Translations under genes and position numbers: made by a program
Notes under the pieces: generated by a model
The model's database searches: none
What the model saw: only the letters and a program-made list of their open reading frames with translations
Told to the model about the DNA's origin: nothing
Shown: positions 7,633 through 15,126 of the stretch, one piece after another
Numbering within the stretch: the first letter of the stretch is position 1
How the letters are laid out: each line of letters starts with the position of its first letter
Assembly (NCBI RefSeq): GCF_000768675.1
Contig: NZ_AVPI01000002.1
Location: 1-64,000 of the forward strand
Source of the DNA: Knoellia flava TL1
GTDB taxonomy: Bacteria > Actinomycetota > Actinomycetes > Actinomycetales > Dermatophilaceae
Reading direction: 5' to 3'
Length of the DNA: 64,000 nucleotides

Positions 7633-8528
7633 GACGCCATCTGCCTCTCGTGACGGCGCAGCACCTTCGTCGCCGCCATGGCGCCGCCGAAGATGATGAG
7701 GAAGAGGACGGTCGCGAGCGCCGACGACGTGCCGATCGCGTCGACCGCGCCGGAGTCGAAGGCCGAGCGGTAGAAGAGCAGCGACACGAAGTCGGTCGCA
7801 CCCGCCGGGTTGCCCGTCGATCCACCGAACGCGAACGGCAGCGCGAACGCCTCCATCGCGAAGATGAACGTCAGCACCGAGACCGTCCCGATCGCGGGAA
7901 CGAGCAGCGGCAAGGTGATCCGGCGGAAGACCTGTCCGTGCGATGCGCCGTCGACCCGGGCCGCCTCGGTGAGCTCCTCGGGAACGCCACCGAGGGCGGC
8001 GCCGTAGAGGAGGACCGGGAAGCCGACCCACTGCCACACCGAGACGAGGATGACGACCCAGAGCGCGGTCTTGGGGTCGCCGAGCCACGGCAGCGCGAGC
8101 TGCTCGAGCCCGACCTTGGTGAGGAGCTGGTTGACCGGCCCGAAGGTCGGCGACAGCAGCAGCGTCCAGAGGTAGCCGATGACGATCGGGCTCACGAGGT
8201 AGGGCATCGCGTAGAGGGTCTGCAGCATCCGCCGGGTGCGGGCCCGGCGGTGCAGCAGCGTCGCCACGGTGAGGCCGATCGTGTTCTGGACGATCATCGT
8301 GCCGAGGAAGAAGAGCACGTTGTGCAGCAACGCCCTCGGCAGGTCGGTCTTGAACGGCGCCCGGTTGACGAGCGCCTCGAAGTTCGCGAGGCCGGCGAAC
8401 CCTTGGCGGCTCGTCCCCTGCCACTCGAAGAAGGCGTAGGAGAACGCCGTGATCATCGGGTAGAGAACGAACACGCCGAAGAGGATCAGTGCCGGCGCGA
8501 GGAACGCCAGTCCGGTGCGCGTCTTCAC
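7629..8528 (-). CDS. ABC sugar importer permease, MalF-type
   Basis: A 299-residue permease with six hydrophobic segments starting at TGLAFLAPALILFGVFVLYP and an EAA motif EAARVDGASHGQVFRRITLP. It forms the channel with the MalG-type protein. The gene begins 43 bp after the binding-protein stop, and a small GTGACC/GGTCAC hairpin (8558-8576) lies at that junction. From its neighbours I infer import of MurNAc or MurNAc-containing sugar. Confidence 0.92.
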   Translation of the reverse strand: MKTRTGLAFLAPALILFGVFVLYPMITAFSYAFFEWQGTSRQGFAGLANFEALVNRAPFKTDLPRALLHNVLFFLGTMIVQNTIGLTVATLLHRRARTRRMLQTLYAMPYLVSPIVIGYLWTLLLSPTFGPVNQLLTKVGLEQLALPWLGDPKTALWVVILVSVWQWVGFPVLLYGAALGGVPEELTEAARVDGASHGQVFRRITLPLLVPAIGTVSVLTFIFAMEAFALPFAFGGSTGNPAGATDFVSLLFYRSAFDSGAVDAIGTSSALATVLFLIIFGGAMAATKVLRRHERQMAS

Positions 8529-8571
8529 GTCAGGGAGTCCACCACGGTGCGGGCGAGCGTGACCAGTCCGG

Positions 8572-9873
8572 TCACGGCGTCGGCTTGAACCAGGTCTTCA
8601 CCCCGGTGTCGATGTCGGCCGCGACCTGGGCCGCCGTCTTGGAGCCGAGGAGCAGCTGCTGCGCGCCCTTGCCCATGAGGTCGGTGCCCGACGGGGTGCC
8701 GTAGCGGAAGTCCGTGAGCAGGAGGTAGGGCGAGGGCGAGGCCTCGTAGTTCTCGGCCATCTGCTTGAGCAGCGGGTCGTTGTAGGTCACGCCGGGGACC
8801 GCCGAGATCTGCTTGACCTCGTCGGCGACCATCTGGCCGAACTCCTTGGTCGACATCCACTGGACGAGCTTGAGCGCCTCCTCCTGGTTGGGAGACTTCG
8901 AGTTCACCGCGAAGTTGCCGTCGGCCCAGCCGGGGGTCGTCGTCTTGTCCTCGGGGGAGCCGGTCGGGGCCGGGACCTCGAAGACGCCGAGGTCGATCTG
9001 CGGGTTGGCCTTCTTGAGCACGGCCATGTCGAAGGAGCCACCCGGGAACATCGCAGCCTTCTCGGCCGAGAAGAGGGTCTGCGCGTCGGTGACGGCGACA
9101 CCCGTGACGTTCTTGGGGAAGTACTTCGTCAGCTGCTTGAGGACGTCGATCGAGGCGACGAAGTTCGGGTCGGTGAAGGACTTCTGGCCGCTGAGGACCT
9201 CCTTCTGGAAGGCCGCGCCGCCGAAGCGGGGAGCAGCGAGCACCTCGTGGACGATCGGCAGGGTCCAGTCGTCCTTGGCGCCGACCGCGATCGGGGTGAT
9301 GCCACCGGCGAGCAGCTTGTCGCCGGCCGCGGTGAAGTCGGCCCACGTCTTCGGGGCCTCGGAGATGCCGTTCTTCTCGAAGAGGCCCTTGTTGTAGAAC
9401 ATCTGGACCGTCTGGCGGGCGAGCGGCACCGAGTAGAGCTTGCCGTCGGCCTTGGACTTCGCCGAGTTGACGACGTTCTCGTCCCAGCCGGAGAGGTCGA
9501 CCTTGCCGTCGAGCGGGACGAGCGCGCCGCTGGCGATGGTCGGCTCGACCTGGCCGTAGGAACGGACCTGCGGCACGTCGGGGCCGTCGGAGCCGGCGAG
9601 GCCGGTCGCGAGGATCTTGTTGTACTCGGTCGCCTTGAAGGGCTTGAAGTCGACGGTCACGCCCTCGTTCTTCGCCTCGTAGGCGTCGAAGATCTTGTTG
9701 TAGGCGGCCTCGTCCTCGACGCGCCACGACCACACGGTGAGGGTTGTCTTCTTGCCGTCGCCCCCGCCCGAGCCCGAGGTGTCGTCGTCGCTCGACGGCG
9801 CGCAGGCCGCGACGGCGAGGACGCCGGTGAAGGCGATGAGGGTGAGGGTGGAGCGGCGGGTCCGCTGGGTCAT
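8572..9873 (-). CDS. Sugar ABC transporter substrate-binding lipoprotein
   Basis: A 433-residue extracellular binding protein of the carbohydrate uptake 1 group (MalE/UgpB-like). A lipoprotein signal ends in the lipobox LAVAAC near residue 24, followed by a Ser/Asp/Gly linker. The mature part contains TLTVWSWRVEDE, MFYNKGLFEKNGI and FPGGSFDM, typical of this fold. Its ATG overlaps the murQ stop (ATGA at 9870-9873), so it is co-transcribed with murQ. The operon suggests a cell-wall amino sugar ligand; sequence alone does not show which. Confidence 0.92.
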   Translation of the reverse strand: MTQRTRRSTLTLIAFTGVLAVAACAPSSDDDTSGSGGGDGKKTTLTVWSWRVEDEAAYNKIFDAYEAKNEGVTVDFKPFKATEYNKILATGLAGSDGPDVPQVRSYGQVEPTIASGALVPLDGKVDLSGWDENVVNSAKSKADGKLYSVPLARQTVQMFYNKGLFEKNGISEAPKTWADFTAAGDKLLAGGITPIAVGAKDDWTLPIVHEVLAAPRFGGAAFQKEVLSGQKSFTDPNFVASIDVLKQLTKYFPKNVTGVAVTDAQTLFSAEKAAMFPGGSFDMAVLKKANPQIDLGVFEVPAPTGSPEDKTTTPGWADGNFAVNSKSPNQEEALKLVQWMSTKEFGQMVADEVKQISAVPGVTYNDPLLKQMAENYEASPSPYLLLTDFRYGTPSGTDLMGKGAQQLLLGSKTAAQVAADIDTGVKTWFKPTP

Positions 9874-10871
9874 GACAACTCTCCTGTCGACACTGACTGG
9901 CTTGAGGTGGGGCTTGCGCTGGGGGTGGGGGTGAGGCTCGAGGTGGGGCTGGACGTGGTGGTGGAGCTGCTGGAGACGGCCGCGAGGGCCGACGCGACGG
10001 AGTCGCCGTGCAGCGCGAGGGCGCGCACGGCCTCGACCACGGGAACTCCGGCGAGGAGCGAGAGCAGGGCGGGCTTGAGCTGGCCGTCGGCGTCCTCGAG
10101 CGCCGAGCGGGCGGCGTCGTCGCTCGCACCGGTGGCCTCCTGGAGGATCCGCAGCACGCGGCCGCGCAGCTTGGCGTTCGTGGCGACGACGTCGACCATG
10201 AGGTTGGACCAGGTCCGCCCGAGCCGGATCATCACGGCGGTCGAGAACGCGTTGAGGATGAGCTTCTGAGCCGTGCCCGCCTTGAGCCGGGTCGAGCCGG
10301 TGAGGACCTCCGGACCGGTGTCCGCGACGAGGACCGAGTCGGCATAGGCCGCGAGCTCGGACCCGGGGTTGGCGGTGATGAGGCCGGTGTGCGCGCCGAT
10401 CTCACGGGCGCACATGAGGGCGCCGCGGACGTAGGGGGTGCGACCGGAGGCGGTGAGGCCGATGGCGATGTCGTTCGGCCCGACGGCGCCGGCGTCGGCG
10501 CTGCCGAGGTCGACGTCGTCCTCGACGTTCTCGACCGCCCGCAGCAGGGCGGCCGGCCCGCCGGCGTGGTGGGCGACGAAGAGCCCTTCCGGTGCGTTGA
10601 ACGTCGGCAGCAGCTCGGCGGCGTCGAGGACGGCGAGGCGCCCGGAGGTGCCGGCCCCGAAGTAGTGGACGTGGCCCCCGGCCCGGATCGCGGCGACGGC
10701 GTGGTCGACGAGGGCGGCCAGCTCGGGGAGCGTCTCGGCGACCGCGTCGGCGACCGTGCGGTCTGCCTCGTTCATGAGCGTGACGATCTCGAGGGCGGAC
10801 GCCGTGTCGATCCCGGACGTGCCCGGGTGGCGTTCTTCCGTGGGCGCGCTCACCCGGACGTCACTGACCAT
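9870..10871 (-). CDS. murQ: N-acetylmuramic acid 6-phosphate etherase
   Basis: A cytosolic SIS-domain lyase that splits the lactyl ether of MurNAc-6-P to give GlcNAc-6-P and D-lactate. The signature GAGTSGRLAVLDAAELLPTF is present (residues about 71-90) with the catalytic Glu, and the second acidic region ENVEDDVDLG follows. N-terminal TASALEIVTLMNEAD is also typical. At 333 residues it is about 30 longer than usual because of a Ser/Thr/Pro-rich tail (SSSSTTTSSPTSSLTPTPSA). It is first in an operon with an ABC importer and a kinase, under a TTGACG/TAACCT promoter with a leaderless start. Confidence 0.95.
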   Translation of the reverse strand: MVSDVRVSAPTEERHPGTSGIDTASALEIVTLMNEADRTVADAVAETLPELAALVDHAVAAIRAGGHVHYFGAGTSGRLAVLDAAELLPTFNAPEGLFVAHHAGGPAALLRAVENVEDDVDLGSADAGAVGPNDIAIGLTASGRTPYVRGALMCAREIGAHTGLITANPGSELAAYADSVLVADTGPEVLTGSTRLKAGTAQKLILNAFSTAVMIRLGRTWSNLMVDVVATNAKLRGRVLRILQEATGASDDAARSALEDADGQLKPALLSLLAGVPVVEAVRALALHGDSVASALAAVSSSSTTTSSPTSSLTPTPSASPTSSQSVSTGELS

Positions 10872-10877
10872 TCCCGC

Positions 10878-10906
10878 AGGTTAGTTTCTTACGCAGTCAG
10901 CGTCAA
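10878..10906 (-). promoter_or_regulatory. Promoter of the murQ-ABC-kinase operon
   Basis: Minus strand TTGACG (10906-10901), 17-bp spacer, TAACCT (10883-10878). The -10 box ends 6 nt before the murQ ATG, predicting a leaderless mRNA. Upstream is ATTCAC (rc of GTGAAT at 10911-10916), a half site similar to the GTGAACGATTCAC palindrome before nagZ. Confidence 0.8.
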
Positions 10907-11059
10907 GAATGTGAATGACTGACTTTTGCTGGTCCTGCCGGACCGTTTGTGTCCGGCACGTCGACGGCATGGCACCCACCTCTGCGGACGCAAGCGGACG
11001 GCATACGGCAACGTCCGGCAACCTGACGTCCTGGCAACCAGCGTTGCGGACGCAAGGGC

Positions 11060-11081
11060 ACGGCATACGGGGGTATGCCGT
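11060..11081. repeat. Perfect inverted repeat built from the GTATGCCGT motif
   Basis: ACGGCATAC-GGGG-GTATGCCGT, 9-bp arms, lies just past the stop of the RpiR gene (11086). It belongs to a wider motif-rich spacer (10940-11081) with GTCCGGCA and GCGGACGCAAG repeats. It may act as a terminator for the regulator gene. Confidence 0.8.
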
Positions 11082-11085
11082 CCGG

Positions 11086-11970
11086 TCAGGCGATGTGGTG
11101 GCTCGCGACCGCCTTGCGGCTGTCGGCGACGGCCTTGCGGGCCCGGCGGAGGTCGCGCTGGGCGACGGCGATGTAGAGGCAGTCGACGACGGTGAGGGCG
11201 GCGATGCGGCTCGCGGTCGCGCCCGAGCGCAGGGAGTTCTCCCTGGCGGCGGTCGTGAGCACGATGTCGGCCGACTTGGCGAGCGGCGACAGCGGGAAGT
11301 TCGTCACGGCGATCGTCCGGGCGCCGTGCTGGCGCGCGACGGCGAGCGACTCGATCGTCTCGCTCGTCGAGCCGGAGTGGGAGATGCCGATGGCGACGTC
11401 CTGCTTGGTGAGCAGGGTGGCGCTCGTGAGCGCGATGTGCGGGTCGTTCCAGGCGAAGGACACGACGCCGATGCGGTGGAGCTTCTGCTGGAGGTCGGCG
11501 CCGACGGTCGCGCTCGCGCCGATGCCGTAGACGTCGACGCGGGTGGCCCGCGCGACAGCGTCGACAGCGGCGGTGAGGGCGTCGCGGTCGAGCTGCTGGG
11601 CGGTCTCCTCGACGGCGCTCGAGTCGACGGTCGCGACCTTGGCGATGATGTCGTCGATGGTGTCGGAGGCACTGATGTCGCTGCCGGCCATCCGCTGCTC
11701 GCGCGGCATCGCCGACTCGGCCGCGAGGGCGAGACGCAGCTGCGGGTAGCCCTTGAGGCCGAGTCGCTTGCAGAAGCGCAGGACGGTCGTCTCCGACGTC
11801 TTCGCCTCCTGCGCGAGCTCGGTGATCGTGAGGTCCGAAGCGCGCCGCGCGTCCGCAAGCACCTGCGCGGCAACGCGCTCCTCCGCAGGGGTCAGCGAAG
11901 GGACGATGCCGCGCAGGCGGACGAGCAGGGGAGCGTCAGCCACGTCGAGGGGCTGGGGCGTTGTCGACAT
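11086..11970 (-). CDS. RpiR/MurR-family transcriptional regulator
   Basis: A 294-residue DNA-binding sensor. The N-terminal RpiR HTH (residues about 20-95, with ITELAQEAKTSETTVLRFCKRLGLKGYPQLR) is followed by a SIS sugar-phosphate domain (about 125-260, containing GIGASATVGADLQQKL and ISHSGSTSETIESL). MurR of E. coli, which senses MurNAc-6-P, has the same layout. It ends a gene string with nagZ, namZ and the AmiE-like gene, 9 bp after the latter, yet also has its own -10 box. Target genes are inferred to be both halves of the cluster. Confidence 0.9.
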   Translation of the reverse strand: MSTTPQPLDVADAPLLVRLRGIVPSLTPAEERVAAQVLADARRASDLTITELAQEAKTSETTVLRFCKRLGLKGYPQLRLALAAESAMPREQRMAGSDISASDTIDDIIAKVATVDSSAVEETAQQLDRDALTAAVDAVARATRVDVYGIGASATVGADLQQKLHRIGVVSFAWNDPHIALTSATLLTKQDVAIGISHSGSTSETIESLAVARQHGARTIAVTNFPLSPLAKSADIVLTTAARENSLRSGATASRIAALTVVDCLYIAVAQRDLRRARKAVADSRKAVASHHIA

Positions 11971-11976
11971 GTCCCA

Positions 11977-11982
11977 AAACTA
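11977..11982 (-). promoter_or_regulatory. -10 hexamer of the RpiR gene (leaderless)
   Basis: TAGTTT on the minus strand ends 6 nt before the ATG at 11970. It overlaps the stop codon region of the AmiE-like gene, suggesting an internal promoter. No convincing -35 box. Confidence 0.5.
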
Positions 11983-13716
11983 CGACCTCCGCGTGAGCGT
12001 CCACCCCGAAGCGGCGAATGTCGCCGTCGAGTCGTCGCTGTCGACGACGGGACCGCCCTGTCCGACGACGCGGACCCGGCTCACCGAGACGCCACGGCCG
12101 AGGGTGTTGCCGTCGGTGGTGTAGCGCCAGCGCACCGCGGTCGTGCCACCGTCGAGCTCGGCGCGCACCTGGGTCCAGCGCCGCTCGCCGGGCGTGCCGC
12201 TCACCGAGCCGTCCTCGGCGCCCTCCCGGGTGTCGCCGGGGTGGCGGATGTCGAGCGGGACGAGGGTCCACGTCGTGCCGTCGCTCGTCGACTCGACCCT
12301 CAGGACGTCGGTCTCCTCGGTCTCGGCGACGAGGTCGAAGCCGAGCCTGGCTCCCGAGGCGGGGAGGGCGAGGGGGACCGAGAGGACGGCGTTGGTCGCG
12401 TGCCGCGACTGGGTCTCCCAGGCGACGTGCGACCCGCGCGGCGTGATCGGCAGGGCGCGCCCGAGCCCGCCCGCCCACTGCTGGCGGGCGACGTTGATGC
12501 TCCCCCACGACCGGGAGGGGTGGACCCGGTTGGTGAGGAGGATCGCGAAGGACCGCGAGGCGAAGTCGATGACGAGCGAGGTTCCGGTGTATCCCGTGTG
12601 CCCCGCCGTCCTGTGACCGCTGAGCGCGTCCATGTACCAGGTCTGGTTGAGCTCGAAGCCCAGGCCGTGGTCGTCGCCGGGGAAGTCCTCGTTGAAGTTC
12701 GTGATGAGGAGGGCGACGCTCTTGCGGTCGAGGATGCGGGCGCCCCGGTAGGTGCCGCCGTTGAGCAGCGCCTGCGCGAGGATCGCGAGGTCGTCCGCCG
12801 TCGAGAAGACACCGGCGTGGCCGGCGACCCCGCCGAGCGACCACGCGTTCTCGTCGTGGACCTCACCGCGAACCATGCCGCGCGCCGGCACCGACTGGTA
12901 CTCGGTCGCGGCCGTGCGGTCCCTCTCGGAGGGGTTGTAGCCGGTGTCCGACATGCCCAGCGGCCCGGTGAGCCGCGAGGCGACGACCCCGTCGAGCGAC
13001 TGGCCCCGCAGTCGCTCGACGAGGACGCCGAGTGTGATGAGGTTGAGGTCGCTGTAGAGGTAGACCGTGCCCACGGGGTTCGTGAGCGGCTGGTTCATTA
13101 CCGCAGCGATGCGCGACGCCCTGTCGGGCCACTTGCTGTAGAGCGGCAGCCACGACGTGAAGCCGCTCGTGTGGGTGAGCAGGTGCCGGATCGTCACCGA
13201 CTCCTTGCCCGCGGCCGCGAACTCCGGCAGATAGCTGGCGACCGCGGCCTCCAGCTCGACCCGCCCCTCCTCGATGAGCTGGACGACCGCGATCGACGTG
13301 AAGAGCTTCGACACCGAGGCGAGGTCGAAGATCGTGTCGCGCCGCATCGGGACCCACTGGTCCCGTGGCAGCTCCTCGGTCGCGTTCTTGTAGCGCAGCG
13401 CGAAGCCGTCGACCTGCGTCGCCACGACGACCCCGTCGTGGGCCATGAGCCCGACGTGGCCGGGGTAGAGCGGCTTGCCGCCCGGGGCCGCGACCTGGTG
13501 GCTGCGGACCTGCGACTTGGCCACCTCGATCGGCGCCGGGTCGAGACCGACCGACGCGGGAGTCCCTTCCCGCAGCACCGTGGACGGCGGGGCGAACCCG
13601 GTGAACGGCTTGTCGAAGTCGTCCGCGCTGGCCGCGACGGGCAGCCCGAGGGGCGTGAGGAGGGTCGTCCCGGCGGCGAGGCCGCCACCGATGACGGCGC
13701 GTCGGCTGAGGCTCAT
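11980..13716 (-). CDS. Secreted serine hydrolase of the beta-lactamase/AmiE type
   Basis: A 578-residue exported enzyme. A Tat signal (SRRAVIGGG) follows MSLSRR, then a penicillin-binding fold with SVSK (catalytic Ser-x-x-Lys in FDLASVSKLFTS), YSDLN and HTGYTGT in place of KTG. About 160 further residues form a C-terminal beta-rich, carbohydrate-binding-like domain. In Bacillus the neighbour of nagZ and namZ, AmiE, removes peptides from MurNAc; this gene has the same context and fold. Its ATG overlaps the namZ stop (ATGA at 13713), which fixes the start over an upstream ATG at 13785. Exact activity is inference. Confidence 0.88.
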   Translation of the reverse strand: MSLSRRAVIGGGLAAGTTLLTPLGLPVAASADDFDKPFTGFAPPSTVLREGTPASVGLDPAPIEVAKSQVRSHQVAAPGGKPLYPGHVGLMAHDGVVVATQVDGFALRYKNATEELPRDQWVPMRRDTIFDLASVSKLFTSIAVVQLIEEGRVELEAAVASYLPEFAAAGKESVTIRHLLTHTSGFTSWLPLYSKWPDRASRIAAVMNQPLTNPVGTVYLYSDLNLITLGVLVERLRGQSLDGVVASRLTGPLGMSDTGYNPSERDRTAATEYQSVPARGMVRGEVHDENAWSLGGVAGHAGVFSTADDLAILAQALLNGGTYRGARILDRKSVALLITNFNEDFPGDDHGLGFELNQTWYMDALSGHRTAGHTGYTGTSLVIDFASRSFAILLTNRVHPSRSWGSINVARQQWAGGLGRALPITPRGSHVAWETQSRHATNAVLSVPLALPASGARLGFDLVAETEETDVLRVESTSDGTTWTLVPLDIRHPGDTREGAEDGSVSGTPGERRWTQVRAELDGGTTAVRWRYTTDGNTLGRGVSVSRVRVVGQGGPVVDSDDSTATFAASGWTLTRRS

Positions 13717-15038
13717 CGGGCCGGGCCGCCATAGATGAGGTAGGGCTGGCGAGCCGCGTCGAAGGCCGCGAGCTCGTCCTTCCACGCCCCCATGACCGTG
13801 GCGACGTCGGCTCCGGCGGTGATCTGGTCACGCAGCCGGGTCGAGCCGGTGAGCTTGTCGATCCAGTAGGGCCGCTTCGGGTCGTAGGTGTCGTAGCGCC
13901 ACTGGAAGTCCGAGTAGATCGACTTCGCGGCGACGAGCATCTCGACGCCGACCCGCACGGGGTCGATCGCCGACGGGTCGGTGATGTGCACCTGCACGCC
14001 GCCGCAGACCTTGCCGACGTGCTTGTTGAACGTCGGCGTGAAGTAGGCCTCGCGGAAGGCCACACCCGTGACGTCGCGACCGGCGAGCCGCTCGGCCCAG
14101 CGGTAGTCGACGTAGGGGGCGCCGACGAGCTCGAACGGACGCGTCGTGCCGCGGCCCTCGGAGAGGTTGGTGCCCTCGAACATGCCGGTGCCCGGGTAGA
14201 CGAGCGCGGTGTCGGGGGTCGGCATGTTCGGGCTCGGCATGACCCACGGAAGGCCCGTGCCGGCATACGTCACGTCGCGGCGCCAGCCCTTGACCTCGAC
14301 GACCTCGATCTCGGGAAGGCGACGACCGCCGGTGTCGGTCGGCAGGATCTCGACGTTGAGGAAGCGGGCGAGCTCGCCGACCGTCATGCCGTGGGCCTGG
14401 ACGATGGCCTCGGCGCCGACGCCGGACGTCCAGGGCTCGGTCATCATCGGGCCGTAGGCGGTGCCCCCGATCGGGTTGGGCCGGTCGAGGACGACGAAGC
14501 TTGCGCCCGTCTCGACGGCGGCCTTCATCGCCGTGTACATCGTCCAGATGTAGGTGTAGAACCGCGCGCCGACGTCCTGGATGTCGAAGACGACGGTGTC
14601 CACGCCGGCCGCGCGGAACATCGAGGCGAACTTCGCAGTGTTGGCGCCGTAGGCGTCGTAGACCGTGAGACCGGTGCGCTCGTCGACGTAGGTGTCCTCG
14701 GCCTCGCCGGCCTGCGCGGTGCCGCGGAAGCCGTGCTCGGGGCCGAAGACGCCCTTGATGTCGACCGCGCCCGAGTCGTGCATCTCGTCGACGATGCTGC
14801 GCAGGTTGAGCAGGATGCCGGTCGGGTTCGTGATGATGCCGACCTTGCGACCCTTGAGGACCGACCAGCCGGAGGCGGCGGCGACGTCGGCGCCGGGCGT
14901 CACCTTGCGTGCGGGGTCGTTCGAGGTGGCGTATGCCGTGGGCGCGGCGCTCGCGGGCGAGGCACCGAGGGCGAGGGCGGCGGCTCCGGCGAGCCCGGCT
15001 CCGCCCGTGAGGAGCTGGCGGCGGTTGGGTGCAGTCAT
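13713..15038 (-). CDS. namZ: Secreted exo-N-acetylmuramidase, NamZ-like (DUF1343)
   Basis: A 441-residue exported protein of the DUF1343 (GH171) family, whose Bacillus member NamZ releases MurNAc from non-reducing ends. A Tat signal (NRRQLLTGGAG) precedes the domain. Family hallmarks are GVFGPEHGFRG with the likely catalytic Glu, DIQDVGARFYTY, VLDRPNPIGG and LSEGRGTTRPFE. ATG 15038 is chosen for its GGAGAA Shine-Dalgarno and signal peptide; a longer frame to 15104 runs into a hairpin. It follows nagZ and overlaps the AmiE-like gene. Confidence 0.92.
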   Translation of the reverse strand: MTAPNRRQLLTGGAGLAGAAALALGASPASAAPTAYATSNDPARKVTPGADVAAASGWSVLKGRKVGIITNPTGILLNLRSIVDEMHDSGAVDIKGVFGPEHGFRGTAQAGEAEDTYVDERTGLTVYDAYGANTAKFASMFRAAGVDTVVFDIQDVGARFYTYIWTMYTAMKAAVETGASFVVLDRPNPIGGTAYGPMMTEPWTSGVGAEAIVQAHGMTVGELARFLNVEILPTDTGGRRLPEIEVVEVKGWRRDVTYAGTGLPWVMPSPNMPTPDTALVYPGTGMFEGTNLSEGRGTTRPFELVGAPYVDYRWAERLAGRDVTGVAFREAYFTPTFNKHVGKVCGGVQVHITDPSAIDPVRVGVEMLVAAKSIYSDFQWRYDTYDPKRPYWIDKLTGSTRLRDQITAGADVATVMGAWKDELAAFDAARQPYLIYGGPAR

Positions 15039-15061
15039 GGGTTCGTTCTCCGTTTCATCCT

Positions 15062-15111
15062 GCCTCGTGTGCCTCAGCGGAAGCTCTGGCTTCCGTTGGG
15101 GCACACGAGGC
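15062..15111 (-). terminator. Strong two-tier hairpin between nagZ and namZ
   Basis: Outer arms GCCTCGTGTGCC and GGCACACGAGGC (12 bp) and inner arms GGAAGC and GCTTCC around a TCTG loop. There is no T-run. As it lies within a gene string, it may partly terminate or stabilise the nagZ message and lower expression of the genes behind it. Confidence 0.75.
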
Positions 15112-15126
15112 CGGTTCGTGTGTGGG

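Noticed and set aside
10915-13734. Very long plus-strand open frame (939 codons) opposite the rpiR/AmiE-like genes
   Set aside because: Arg/Gly/Val-rich with no domain pattern; it is an antisense shadow of GC-rich coding DNA. The same holds for other long frames opposite dnaX, the sugar operon and the acidic protein gene.
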